NCBI RefSeq assembly: GCF_000741295.1
Contig: NZ_JGZG01000002.1
Coordinates: 1 to 64,000, forward strand
Direction of reading: 5' to 3'
Length of the DNA: 64,000 bases
DNA from: Bifidobacterium pseudolongum subsp. globosum
GTDB lineage: Bacteria > Actinomycetota > Actinomycetes > Actinomycetales > Bifidobacteriaceae
Position numbers and translations under genes: made by a program. Shown here piece after piece: positions 19,451 to 29,733 of this stretch. The notes below the pieces were generated by a model. It was not told the DNA's origin. It was given only the letters and a program-made list of their open reading frames with translations, and searched no databases. Numbering within the stretch: position 1 is the stretch's first letter; the number at the start of each line of letters is the position of its first letter.

Positions 19451-20200
19451 TCAGCGTGGGCGTACCTCGGCCACGGCTCGGGCATGTTCGGCGAGTGCGT
19501 CCAAGCGCGCGAGCTCGTCGCGCATGTCTGCGCTCTGCTCGGGGGTGAACGTGCCGTAGCGGCGTTCGGCGGCCGCACGGATCAGGAAGTCGCTGATCGC
19601 GGGGTTCTTCGGCAACAGCGATCCGTGCATGTAGGTGCCGATCACATGGTTCACCACGGCGCCTTCGGTGTGGTCCTCGCCGTTGTTGCCGCAGCCGTCG
19701 GCGTCCACACTCCCCAGCGGCCGTACATGTTCGCGCAGGAACGTCTGCCCCGAGTGATTCTCGTAGCCCACGATCCGGCCGAATTGTTCGCTCGTTTCGG
19801 TGAGGTTGCCGATCATGCGCACATCGCGCCCCACCGTGTAGGCGCCGATAATCGAGATGCCTTCGAGCTTCGAGCCGTCCACCGTCTCGAAGTATTCGCC
19901 GAACAGCTGGTAGAGGCCGCAGATCATGAGCATCGGCACGCCGTCCTGCGCGAGCGAGCGCAGCAAGTCGGCGCGGCGGAACAGGTCCTCGATGATCTTG
20001 CGCTGGCCGTTGTCCTGCCCGCCGCCACCCAGGATGATGTCGGCATGGTCGGGCCACGGGTCATTCTGGTTGATGGCGTGGATGCGCGGCTCATAGCCGT
20101 AGAGCGCGAGCCGGCGCTCCACGGTGAGCACGTTGCCCGAATCGCCGTAGATGTTCATGTCTTTGGGGTAGAGCGAGACAATGTCGATTTGCCGTGCCAT
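19451..20200 (-). CDS. gatD: Lipid II isoglutaminyl synthase, glutaminase subunit GatD
   Basis: Class I glutamine amidotransferase that releases ammonia for MurT to amidate D-Glu of lipid II. 249 aa. Nucleophile Cys94 in MLMICGLYQLFG and catalytic His192 in GTYMHGSLLPKNP; the Cys position equals that of Staphylococcus aureus GatD. GGGGQDNGQ is the CobB/CobQ-type glutamine-site loop. Starts at ATG 20200 (a GTG lies just upstream) with AAAGGAG six bases before. It follows murT by 11 bases, so the two subunits are co-transcribed. Confidence 0.93.
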   Translation of the reverse strand: MARQIDIVSLYPKDMNIYGDSGNVLTVERRLALYGYEPRIHAINQNDPWPDHADIILGGGGQDNGQRKIIEDLFRRADLLRSLAQDGVPMLMICGLYQLFGEYFETVDGSKLEGISIIGAYTVGRDVRMIGNLTETSEQFGRIVGYENHSGQTFLREHVRPLGSVDADGCGNNGEDHTEGAVVNHVIGTYMHGSLLPKNPAISDFLIRAAAERRYGTFTPEQSADMRDELARLDALAEHARAVAEVRPR

Positions 20201-20211
20201 CACGCACTCCT

Positions 20212-21660
20212 TTACTTGCCCACGCCGGCGTCCGCCACGTCGGCCATCGTGCCCAGGATCGAACGCACGGCGAGCATCGCCGTGTATGTGCAGTAGATGT
20301 GTTTGCGCGTGCCCGGGTCCATGCCCACGAACGCGCGCACCGCCTGCTCGAGGTCGGTGTTGACGCCGCGCGCCGCCACGCCGTCGTATTCAAGCCGCAG
20401 CGCCATGTCCCACGCGCGCACGCCCGACACGGCGTCGACGCCGGTGGCGTGCAGGCTCGTGAAGTCGACGTCCCACAGCCAGCTCATGTCGCGGCCGTCG
20501 GCGTATTCGTCGTTGATGCAGATCATCGTGTTGCAGCCGGCCGGCGGGAATGAGGCGAGCGCCAGACGGAACCCCATCGGGTTCTTGACGAGCAGCAGCT
20601 CGACGGGCGAGCCATGCACGTCGATCACCTCGCCGCGTCCGAACGCCGGCGTGACCTGCGCGAGCGCATCGACGAGCGCATCGGTCGAGGCGCCGGCGAA
20701 GCGCTGGGCGCGCATCACGAACCCGTCGCGGCGCTTGGCGGGCAGGCGCGCGGCGCGCTCGCAAATCGCCTGCGGGTTGCGTACGTTAGCCTGCACCGCG
20801 CGCACCACGGCGAGCGCGGCCGCCGCGTTGTACAGGTTGTAGACGCCTTCGAGGCGCACCTCGGAGTCGTATTCGGTGCCGTCGATGAGCAGTTGCGCGC
20901 GGTGGTCGCCCACGCCGGTGAGCATCACGTCGGCCACGGTGCCCGCAGTCGGTTCGGCGGGCGCGGGCGCCGGTGCGGCGTCACGCTCGAAGGTCGTGGC
21001 CATGTCGTCGTCGGTCGGGAAGAACCGGCGCAGGGCCTGCGAAAGGCCGAAGTGCACAGTGCGCGCACTGCTTGGCACGACCTGCGCGAGCGCGGCGATG
21101 CGCGGGTCCTCGCGGTTGAGCACCACCGTGCCGGTCGTGGCGGCGGCGACGCGTGACAGCAGGCGCGCAGTGTTGTCGATCTCGCCGAAGCGATCGAGCT
21201 GGTCGCGCATCACGTTGAGCAGCAGCGCGTAGTCGGGGCGCACCTGCTCCACGAAATGCACGGCGTAGGCCTCGTCGAGCTCGAGCACGGCGATGTCGGC
21301 GTCGAGCGCGCCGCCCGCCGAGACCTCCTGCAACAGCGCGGAGACGACGCCGCGCGTGAAGTTGGAGCCGGTGGGATTCGTGAACACGCGCAATCCCAAC
21401 GATTCGAGCATCATCGAGACCATGCGCGTGGTGGTCGTCTTGCCGTTGGTGCCCGAGACAAGCACCACACCGAGCGGCAGCTGCGCGAGCGTGCGGCACA
21501 GGAAGCCGGGGTCCACGCGTTCCACGACCTTGCCGGGGAACGCGCTGCCCCCATGGTGCGTGATGCGCGAAGCCCAGCGCACGCCTTTGCCGATCGTGGG
21601 CGTGGCGAAGGCGTACCAAGGCGCGCGCGGCGCCGGTGTGCCGGTGGGTGCTTGCGTCAT
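20212..21660 (-). CDS. murT: Lipid II isoglutaminyl synthase, MurT subunit
   Basis: Mur-ligase-like ATPase partner of GatD, 482 aa. The P-loop VSGTNGKTTTTRM is at about 69-80; VLELDEAYAVHFVEQV supplies the acidic residue and NVMRDQLDRFGEID the second Mur motif. The C-terminal DUF1727-type domain (LLLVKNPMGFRLALASF, then DYAD-type NDEYADGRDMSWLWDVDF) binds GatD. Unlike Staphylococcus MurT, the middle domain shows no four-Cys zinc ribbon; an Ala/Pro-rich stretch stands there. The ATG at 21660 lies one base after the dnaB stop, with GGGGGT six bases before it. Confidence 0.93.
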   Translation of the reverse strand: MTQAPTGTPAPRAPWYAFATPTIGKGVRWASRITHHGGSAFPGKVVERVDPGFLCRTLAQLPLGVVLVSGTNGKTTTTRMVSMMLESLGLRVFTNPTGSNFTRGVVSALLQEVSAGGALDADIAVLELDEAYAVHFVEQVRPDYALLLNVMRDQLDRFGEIDNTARLLSRVAAATTGTVVLNREDPRIAALAQVVPSSARTVHFGLSQALRRFFPTDDDMATTFERDAAPAPAPAEPTAGTVADVMLTGVGDHRAQLLIDGTEYDSEVRLEGVYNLYNAAAALAVVRAVQANVRNPQAICERAARLPAKRRDGFVMRAQRFAGASTDALVDALAQVTPAFGRGEVIDVHGSPVELLLVKNPMGFRLALASFPPAGCNTMICINDEYADGRDMSWLWDVDFTSLHATGVDAVSGVRAWDMALRLEYDGVAARGVNTDLEQAVRAFVGMDPGTRKHIYCTYTAMLAVRSILGTMADVADAGVGK

Positions 21661-21661
21661 G

Positions 21662-23038
21662 TCAGACCCCCTGTTGCATGTTCTGGGCCATGTCGCTGAA
21701 GCGCGAGTACTGGCCCTGGAACCCGAGTTGGAACGTTGCGGTGGGGCCGTTGCGGTGCTTCGCCATGATGATGTCCGCCTCGCCCGGCCTGTCCTCTTTA
21801 TCATAGACGTCGGGGCGGTGCACCAGGAAGATCACGTCGGCGTCCTGCTCGATCGAGCCGGATTCGCGCAGGTCGGAGATCTGCGGCTTGCGGTCGTTGC
21901 GCGTCTCGGAATTGCGGTTGAGCTGGCTCAACGCCACGACCGGCAGTTCGAGCTCTTTCGCGAGCAGCTTGAGCGCGCGCGAGAACTCGGAGACCTCCTG
22001 CTGGCGGCTTTCCACCTGCTTGCCCGAGCTCATGAGCTGCAGATAGTCGATCACCACAAGCTTGAGGCCCTGCGTCTGCTTGAGGCGGCGGCACTTGGCG
22101 CGGATCTCCATGAGGCTCATGTTCGGCGAATCGTCGATGTACAGCGGGGCGCTCTCGAGCTTGCCATAGAAGTCATTGAGCACGTTCCAGCGGCCGGGGT
22201 CGATGTCGTCGGGGTTGCGCATCGCGGCGAGCGGAATGTTCGTCTCCGCGGCGATGATGCGCTGCGCGAGCTCGATGCGGCTCATCTCGAGGCTAAAGAT
22301 CACGGTGGGCTCGTGGTGCTTGAGCGCGGCCGAACGCGCGAAGTCCACGCCGAGCGTCGATTTGCCCATCGCGGGGCGGCCGGCCACAACCACCATCTGG
22401 CCCGGCTGCAGGCCCTTCGTCATCGCGTCGATCTCGCGGAAGCCAGTGGGGATGCCGGCTTCGATCTCGCCTTTCTGGATGCGGTCGATCTGGTCGAGCG
22501 CCGTGTTCACGGCGTCGCGCAGCGGCACGTAGTCCTGATGCACCTTGCCTTCGCCCATCTCGTAGGCCTCGGCCTGCGCCAGGTTGATCACGTCCTGGGC
22601 CTGCGCGCCGCCGGCGTTGTAGCCGAGCTGGGTGATCTTGGTGCCGGTGGCGATCACGCGGCGCAGCAGCGCGCGCTGGTGCACGATTTCGGCGTAATAC
22701 AAGGCGTTCGCGGCCGTCGGCACCTCCGACGCCAGGTCGTGCAGATAGTTCACGCCGCCAATCTTCTGCAGGTCGCCGTGTTCGTCGAGCTTCGTGGCCA
22801 CCGTCACGCTGTCCACGGGGTCGCCGGCGCTGAACATGGCCAGGATCGTCTCGTAGATCGTCTGGTGGTTCGGTTGGTAGAAGTCCTCGGGGTCGAGGGC
22901 CTGCGAGATCTCGCCGATCGCGTCTTTGCTGACGAGCATGCCACCCAACGCGGCACGCTCGGCGTCATCATCGTGCGGGGGCACGCGGTCGAACAGCGAT
23001 GCGTCATTCATGTCGGTTTTCTGGAATCCTTCAGCCAT
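21662..23038 (-). CDS. dnaB: Replicative DNA helicase
   Basis: Hexameric 5'-3' helicase at the replication fork. 458 aa, no intein. N-terminal domain PPHDDDAERAALGGML; RecA-like core with Walker A AGRPAMGKSTLG; DYLQLM (Walker B-like) and the C-terminal ALSQLNRNSETR. TATACT (minus strand, plus 23047-23052) ends eight bases before the ATG at 23038, and there is no Shine-Dalgarno, suggesting a leaderless message. It leads the dnaB-murT-gatD run, an unusual pairing of replication with wall amidation. Confidence 0.95.
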   Translation of the reverse strand: MAEGFQKTDMNDASLFDRVPPHDDDAERAALGGMLVSKDAIGEISQALDPEDFYQPNHQTIYETILAMFSAGDPVDSVTVATKLDEHGDLQKIGGVNYLHDLASEVPTAANALYYAEIVHQRALLRRVIATGTKITQLGYNAGGAQAQDVINLAQAEAYEMGEGKVHQDYVPLRDAVNTALDQIDRIQKGEIEAGIPTGFREIDAMTKGLQPGQMVVVAGRPAMGKSTLGVDFARSAALKHHEPTVIFSLEMSRIELAQRIIAAETNIPLAAMRNPDDIDPGRWNVLNDFYGKLESAPLYIDDSPNMSLMEIRAKCRRLKQTQGLKLVVIDYLQLMSSGKQVESRQQEVSEFSRALKLLAKELELPVVALSQLNRNSETRNDRKPQISDLRESGSIEQDADVIFLVHRPDVYDKEDRPGEADIIMAKHRNGPTATFQLGFQGQYSRFSDMAQNMQQGV

Positions 23039-23169
23039 AGCTCACGAGTATATCCACCGTCCGGCAGCACCGACACCCCCTGCGCGCAACCTGTTTCCCC
23101 CGTAGCGAGACCCGCCATCCACCGGCGTGGCGCGCCTACAATCGGAAGCCAGATCGGTGGGAGGCCGCA

Positions 23170-23763
23170 TTGGCAAGTATCGAAGACATCAGAACCAGCA
23201 TCATCAACGACCCGCGCAACGCGCGCTTCACCGCCGAAGGGTGGAAGCCGGTGTTCTCCGCGCCATCCACCGCCGTGATCACGATCGTCGGCCAGACGCC
23301 GAGCGCGGACGCGCAGCGCAGCGGGCTATGCTGGGACGACCGCAGCGGCGACCGCCTGCGCGAGTGGCTCGGCGTGGACCGCGAGACGTTCTACCATTCC
23401 GGCCTGTTCGCGCTCGTGCCGATGGATTTCTACTTCCTCGGCGACGGAGAGGACGGCCATGGAGACACACCGCGCCCGTGGGTCGCGCCACAATGGCACC
23501 CGCAGATCAACGCGGACCTGCCGCATGTGCAGCTGACGATCCTGGCGGGCGAAGACGCGCAGCGCTACTACCTGCATGAGAACACCGAAGCGCGCGAAAC
23601 GCAGACCGTGGAGCACTTCGAACAATACCTGCCCAAGTTCTTCCTCATCGTGCACCCCTCGGGCCGCACCAACATCTGGCGCACGGAGCACCCGTGGTTC
23701 GACGAGCGCGTGATCCCCGCACTGCGCACACGCGTGCATGGAATCATCGACGCGCGGCAGTGA
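23170..23763 (+). CDS. Uracil-DNA glycosylase superfamily protein
   Basis: 197 aa, starting at TTG 23170 with GGGAGG five bases before. The core ITIVGQTPSADAQRSGLCWD, then DRSGDRLREWLGVD, and later VHPSGRTN fit the uracil-DNA-glycosylase-like fold (COG1573-related). The typical family 4 iron-sulphur Cys set is absent, so true glycosylase activity is uncertain. A paralogue follows immediately. TACAAT at about 23137 may be its promoter. Confidence 0.82.
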   Translation: MASIEDIRTSIINDPRNARFTAEGWKPVFSAPSTAVITIVGQTPSADAQRSGLCWDDRSGDRLREWLGVDRETFYHSGLFALVPMDFYFLGDGEDGHGDTPRPWVAPQWHPQINADLPHVQLTILAGEDAQRYYLHENTEARETQTVEHFEQYLPKFFLIVHPSGRTNIWRTEHPWFDERVIPALRTRVHGIIDARQ

Positions 23764-23830
23764 CGTGCCCTGCCCCCTACATGGAAAAGGTGACCGATGG
23801 AAACGATTGAGCGCATCACACAGGGAGATC

Positions 23831-24379
23831 ATGGCCGACCCGGCCAACCGCAGCTACACCGAGCGGGGCATTCCACCGCTGTTCAGTGCGCCCACGACCG
23901 CGCGCATCAACATCGTGGGGCAAGCGCCGGGCGTGCGCGCGCAGGAGACGCGGCTGTTCTGGAACGACCCAAGCGGCGACCGCCTGCGCGCATGGATGGG
24001 CGTGGACCGCGACACGTTCTACCATTCGGGCATGTTCGCGATCCTGCCGATGGATTTCTATTTTCCGGGCAAAGGCAAATCAGGCGACCTGGCGCCGCGG
24101 CGCGGATTCGCCGAGAAGTGGCATCCGCGCATCCTGGCCGACCTGCCCGATATCCAGCTCACGATCCTCGTGGGCCAATACGCGACGCACCACTACCTGC
24201 ACCTCAAGTCGTCGGTCAAGCTCACGAGCATCGTCGAGGATTACCGCAGCTACCTGCCCGAGTTCTTCCCGATTGTGCACCCTTCGCCACGCAACGGCAT
24301 TTGGCTCGGTGCGCACCCGTGGTTCGAACGCGATGTGGTGCCCGCGTTGCAGCAGCGCGTGCATGAGATTCTCAAGTGA
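23831..24379 (+). CDS. Uracil-DNA glycosylase superfamily protein, paralogue with shifted N-terminus
   Basis: 182 aa from ATG 23831 (MADPANRSYTERG). The core is INIVGQAPGVRAQETRLFWN, then DPSGDRLRAWMGVDRDTFYH, clearly the same family as the preceding gene. Eleven further N-terminal residues matching the paralogue (METIERITQEI) are encoded from ATG 23797, which has a good AAAAGGTG ribosome site, but one extra G in the GGG at 23823-23825 puts them out of frame. Either the gene has been trimmed by a frameshift or the base is a sequencing error. GGGAG three bases before 23831 may allow restart. The core looks intact. Confidence 0.78.
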   Translation: MADPANRSYTERGIPPLFSAPTTARINIVGQAPGVRAQETRLFWNDPSGDRLRAWMGVDRDTFYHSGMFAILPMDFYFPGKGKSGDLAPRRGFAEKWHPRILADLPDIQLTILVGQYATHHYLHLKSSVKLTSIVEDYRSYLPEFFPIVHPSPRNGIWLGAHPWFERDVVPALQQRVHEILK

Positions 24380-24429
24380 CCTGCTCCACTGCATTTTTGC
24401 GGTGGGCAGAAAACCATAGGATGCCACCC

Positions 24430-24534
24430 TGTGGATGAGATTATCCACAAAATCGTGAGTTATCCACATTCTGGGGATAACCATGTGGATTGTCGCTGAT
24501 TTTATCCACATTCGGTGGATAAGTCTGTGGATGG
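24430..24534. promoter_or_regulatory. Cluster of DnaA boxes between convergent genes
   Basis: Three perfect TTATCCACA boxes (24441-24449, 24460-24468, 24502-24510) and five near-matches on both strands (24430, 24472, 24484, 24514, 24526) in about 105 bp. Flanking genes converge here, so it is not a promoter. No dnaA, dnaN or rpmH is nearby, so it is probably not oriC. A DnaA-titration or replication-control site is the best inference. Confidence 0.65.
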
Positions 24535-24613
24535 CGTGGGGATACAGACCCATGGCCGCCGCTCCCCACTGTCCCGATTTGCCATATAGGCAACTCTCTG
24601 CTACACCTACCAC

Positions 24614-26470
24614 TCACATGTGGTATTGCGCCACCGAGGCCATCGTCGTCACCAATTGGGCGCGCCACCGGCTCCACCCCACCTTGCCCGAGATCTGCTC
24701 TTCGGCGGTGGCTCCCAACGAACACATGTCGGCACGCGTCAGGTCGAACAGCATGTCGAGCAGCGCCGGGTCGTGCTCCACGCGCCGCGCAAGCTCACCG
24801 CCCGCCTCGGGGTCGTTCGGGTTGCGCGAACTTGCGAATTCCGAAAGTGTCAGATGTTCGCGCACGAGCAATGTAGCCCAGTGCACAATCCGCGGGTCGA
24901 AACCCATGCGCGTGAGCACCGCGCGCGCATGGCGCGCCCCTTCACGCGCGTGGTCGGTGACGCCCGGCCGTTTGCCGATGTCGTGCAGGATCCCCGCGAG
25001 CAACAGCGCCGTATACTGGTCGCTCGTGTAGTGCTCCGCGGTGCGCGGCGCCACGCCGGCCGCCAGAAAATCGGGGCGCGTGTAGGTGAGCTGCGCCGTC
25101 ACCTCGAGCATGTGCCGGTCGATGGTGAAGCGGTGTGCGGCGGAGGCGCTCGGCCGGTTGCGGATCGCCTCCCATTCGGGCATCCAGCGGCTGGGGAGCC
25201 CCACCACATCGAGCTCCTCCCATGTGCGCGTCAATTGTGCGCCGGTGGCGAGCAGACGCACGAACAGCGCGCGCGTCTCGTCCGTCCACTCCGTGTAGCT
25301 GATTGGCGCGCGCCGCAGATTGAGCAATGTGGACGTGTTGATTGAAAGGCCGTGTTCGGCCGCCGCGACCGCCGCGCGCAGCGGCAGTGCGCCGTCGGCC
25401 TGCACGTCGGCGCCCGGCGCCAGCACCACCTCGTGCTCGTGTTCGGCCACGCCGGCCGCGAGCACGTCGAAGGTCGGCGCCTCACGTTTGCCGCCGGCAC
25501 GCGGATGGCGGATCTGGAAGAACGAGAAGCGCGGCTTGTCGTGCACAAGCGTGCGTTCGGCGCGCGCCGCCGTGGCGTCGAGCGAGAACGCGATCGTACG
25601 CCCGAGCCGCGCGAGCAATGTCTGCAGATCGTCGATCGACTTCGCCTCGCGCGCACCACTCGGCAGTGTGGGGTCCGCAAGCCCGAGCATCGCGGCGACC
25701 GGCGCCTGATAGGGCGCGAGCAGCAGGTTTGTGTCTTTGCCGGCGGCCATATGGATGCAGTCACGCACGTCGAGCAGCCGCTCCACACTGGCGTCATACC
25801 GGCCGTGAGGGCGGTCCGCGAGCCACGACGCGGCGAGCGCGCCCAACAACACGGTGTCACGCAGGCCGCCGCGTGACTCCTTGATGTCGGGCTGGTTCAC
25901 ATACGGCATCTGCCCGAACCGCTTCAGCCGCACGTGCGCGGAGTCGAGCAGTTCCGGCAGCCGTTTGCGCGCGGCCTTGCGCCAGCGTTCCAAAATGGCG
26001 GTGGATGTGCGCGTCACGAGTTCACCGTCGCCCGCGACCGCGCGCACGTCGAGCCAGCCCATCGCCGCCGGCAGGTCGTGGTCGGTCACGGCCTCGCACT
26101 CCGCCACGGTGCGTACCGAATAATCCAGGTCGATTCCCGCGTCCCAGATCGGATACCACAGCTTGTTCGCGAGTTCGGCGAGCCGCGTATGGTCCAACGC
26201 GCGGCCGTCGCTGATCAGCACGAGGTCAAGGTCGGACGCGGGGCCGATCTGCCCGCGCGCGAGCGAACCGACGGCGGCGAGCGCCACACCGCGGCTCGGC
26301 ACGTCGAACGGCACGGCCTGCGCGGCTTCGTTCCACAATTGCGCCAGCGCGTCCATCGCGAGCGCGGTGCGCGCGGCGCGCTTGGCGGTGCCGCCGCGCA
26401 GTACGCCGTCCGCGTCCGGCGCGCTCAGTTCGAGCATGCGTGTTTTGAGATCGCTGACTGCGCTGGGCAT
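24614..26470 (-). CDS. glnD: PII nucleotidyltransferase (GlnD), lacking C-terminal ACT domains
   Basis: Modifies PII (GlnB/GlnK) according to nitrogen status. 618 aa. The nucleotidyltransferase motif is VGSLARGQIGPASDLDLVLI; the central GlnE/GlnD helical region follows (QPDIKESRGGLRD); the HD hydrolase has LLAGILHDIGKRP. The protein ends soon after the HD domain, whereas E. coli GlnD (890 aa) carries two ACT domains for glutamine sensing. Start at 26470 with AAGGA four bases before. A hairpin terminator separates it from glnB, so some of its expression may be lower or separate. Confidence 0.93.
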   Translation of the reverse strand: MPSAVSDLKTRMLELSAPDADGVLRGGTAKRAARTALAMDALAQLWNEAAQAVPFDVPSRGVALAAVGSLARGQIGPASDLDLVLISDGRALDHTRLAELANKLWYPIWDAGIDLDYSVRTVAECEAVTDHDLPAAMGWLDVRAVAGDGELVTRTSTAILERWRKAARKRLPELLDSAHVRLKRFGQMPYVNQPDIKESRGGLRDTVLLGALAASWLADRPHGRYDASVERLLDVRDCIHMAAGKDTNLLLAPYQAPVAAMLGLADPTLPSGAREAKSIDDLQTLLARLGRTIAFSLDATAARAERTLVHDKPRFSFFQIRHPRAGGKREAPTFDVLAAGVAEHEHEVVLAPGADVQADGALPLRAAVAAAEHGLSINTSTLLNLRRAPISYTEWTDETRALFVRLLATGAQLTRTWEELDVVGLPSRWMPEWEAIRNRPSASAAHRFTIDRHMLEVTAQLTYTRPDFLAAGVAPRTAEHYTSDQYTALLLAGILHDIGKRPGVTDHAREGARHARAVLTRMGFDPRIVHWATLLVREHLTLSEFASSRNPNDPEAGGELARRVEHDPALLDMLFDLTRADMCSLGATAEEQISGKVGWSRWRAQLVTTMASVAQYHM

Positions 26471-26503
26471 GGGGTTCCTTTCCACAGGGTGCAGGTATGG
26501 AAA

Positions 26504-26533
26504 ATCCCCGCGAGCTGGGGGCCACGCGGGGAT
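26504..26533 (-). terminator. Intrinsic terminator between glnB and glnD
   Basis: Perfect 9-bp stem ATCCCCGCG / CGCGGGGAT with a 12-base loop, followed on the minus strand by TTTTCC. It may reduce read-through into glnD. Confidence 0.75.
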
Positions 26534-26594
26534 GGAGTGTGCGCGGACGGGCGGAAAGGGTTCAGAACCGCCCGCCCGCGCATGTCTGGATGGG

Positions 26595-28230
<1,636 letters not shown>

Positions 28231-28338
28231 ACGGCCACCTCCCTATTATGTAGTCTTTCTTTCATTTCGCCCCTGCGGGCGACTCTCCAATGATGCAGCC
28301 CCCTGCGGGGCTCACATGCGTTATGGAACGCCCCGCGG

Positions 28339-28375
28339 ATTTTGAACAAGTTACGGCGCATTACGAATGTGTAAC
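28339..28375 (-). promoter_or_regulatory. Candidate GlnR operator upstream of amtB
   Basis: Read toward amtB: GTTAC-6-GTAAT-5-GTAAC-6-AAAAT, close to the actinobacterial GlnR pattern of four half-sites spaced about one helical turn. It lies about 108 bp before the amtB start. Inverted repeats GCAGCCCCCTGCG (28296-28308) and its complement (about 28380-28393) flank it. Seen by eye; binding is inferred. Confidence 0.5.
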
Positions 28376-28407
28376 CTCACGCAGGGGGCTGCGAAGGGCT
28401 GCTTGGG

Positions 28408-29658
28408 TCAGCCGAGGATCCCGTCGACGAACGATTCGGGGTCGAACGGGGCCAGATCGTCGGGGCCCTCGCCCACACCCACGAGCTTGACCGGCACGCC
28501 GAGTTCCTTCTGCACGGAAATCACAATGCCGCCCTTCGCGGAACCGTCGAGCTTCGTCAACACCACACCGGTGATGCCGATCGCCTCGGCGAATACCTTG
28601 GCCTGCGCCATACCGTTCTGGCCGGTCGTCGCATCGAGCACGAGCAGCACTTCGTCCACGGGCAGGTTCTTTTCGGTCACGCGGCGGATCTTGCCGAGCT
28701 CGTCCATCAGGTTCGCCTTGTTCTGCAGGCGGCCCGCGGTGTCGATGATGAGCACATCCACGTCGTCGTCCTTCGCTTTCGCGGCGGCTTCGAACGCGAC
28801 CGAGGCCGGATCGGCGCCCTCTTTGTCGGAGCGCACCACAGGCACGTCCACTTTCGCGCCCCACGTCTCGAGCTGGTCTGCGGCGGCGGCGCGGAATGTG
28901 TCGGCGGCGCCCAGCATCACGGTCTTGTCTTCCGAGACGAACAGGCGGGCGAGCTTGCCAGCGGTCGTGGTCTTGCCGGTGCCGTTCACACCGACCATGA
29001 TGATGACACTCGGCTTCTTGGCGCCCGGCTTCTCCGCCTCAAGGCTGCGGTCCACGTCGGTGCCCACAAGGGCGAGCAGTTCGCCGCGCAGCGCCTCACG
29101 CAACTGCGTGGGGTCGGTCTCGCCGGTCACGCGCGCGTCGGTGCGCAGTTGCTCCACAAGCTGTTCGGAGGCCTCGGCGCCCACATCGGCGAGCAGCAGC
29201 GTGTCTTCCACATCCTCCCAGTCGGTTTCCGACAGGTGGTCCTTCGCCAGAATGTTGAACAGCGCCTTGCCGAAGGGGTTGCTCGACTTCGACAGGCGTT
29301 CGCGCAGGCGCTGCAGACGGCCCTTCTTGCCTTCCGGCTTCTCGACCGGAGGCACCGGTTCCTCGACGACGCCGGTCTCCTCGACCGTTTCGACTTCTTC
29401 AACGGGCGCTTCAGCCGGCGGCGCAAGCGCGTCCGGCGTCTGTTCGGCCGGGCTCCGCTTGGCTTCGGCCGGTTCGGGCGCCGTGGGCCTCTGCGCCGCG
29501 CGTTCTGCTGCCAGACGCTCGTCGGCCTTCGCCTTCGCGGCCTCTTGTGATTGCTGTATGTTCTTCTTACGTGAGCGGTCCATCCAGATGCCGCCCACAA
29601 TGAGCAACACCGCGATGACCACGACGGCAATGATGCCGTACACCATGTTGGTATCCAT
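28408..29658 (-). CDS. ftsY: Signal recognition particle receptor FtsY
   Basis: SRP-GTPase docking ribosome-nascent-chain complexes at the membrane. 416 aa from ATG 29658. N-terminal membrane helix (VYGIIAVVVIAVLLIVGGIWM), an acidic Glu/Pro-rich A domain, then NG domain: GVNGTGKTTTAGKLA, DTFRAAAADQLETW, DTAGRLQNK and TKLDGSAKGG. The purine tract GGGAGG is one base from the ATG. TAGGCT ends seven bases before it, so leaderless initiation is likely. It faces the divergent TetR gene 75 bp away. Confidence 0.95.
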   Translation of the reverse strand: MDTNMVYGIIAVVVIAVLLIVGGIWMDRSRKKNIQQSQEAAKAKADERLAAERAAQRPTAPEPAEAKRSPAEQTPDALAPPAEAPVEEVETVEETGVVEEPVPPVEKPEGKKGRLQRLRERLSKSSNPFGKALFNILAKDHLSETDWEDVEDTLLLADVGAEASEQLVEQLRTDARVTGETDPTQLREALRGELLALVGTDVDRSLEAEKPGAKKPSVIIMVGVNGTGKTTTAGKLARLFVSEDKTVMLGAADTFRAAAADQLETWGAKVDVPVVRSDKEGADPASVAFEAAAKAKDDDVDVLIIDTAGRLQNKANLMDELGKIRRVTEKNLPVDEVLLVLDATTGQNGMAQAKVFAEAIGITGVVLTKLDGSAKGGIVISVQKELGVPVKLVGVGEGPDDLAPFDPESFVDGILG

Positions 29659-29733
29659 GCCTCCCAGCCTAGACCATTGCGCGCACACCGCCGCGGGGCC
29701 GGCTGGGCGAGAGGGTGTGAAAGACTGGAGGGC

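Noticed and set aside
19386-20057. 223-codon frame opposite phase of gatD
   Set aside because: Arg/His-rich off-frame reading of gatD.
24430-24534. oriC
   Set aside because: DnaA boxes are dense, but dnaA, dnaN, rpmH and an AT-rich unwinding stretch are absent.
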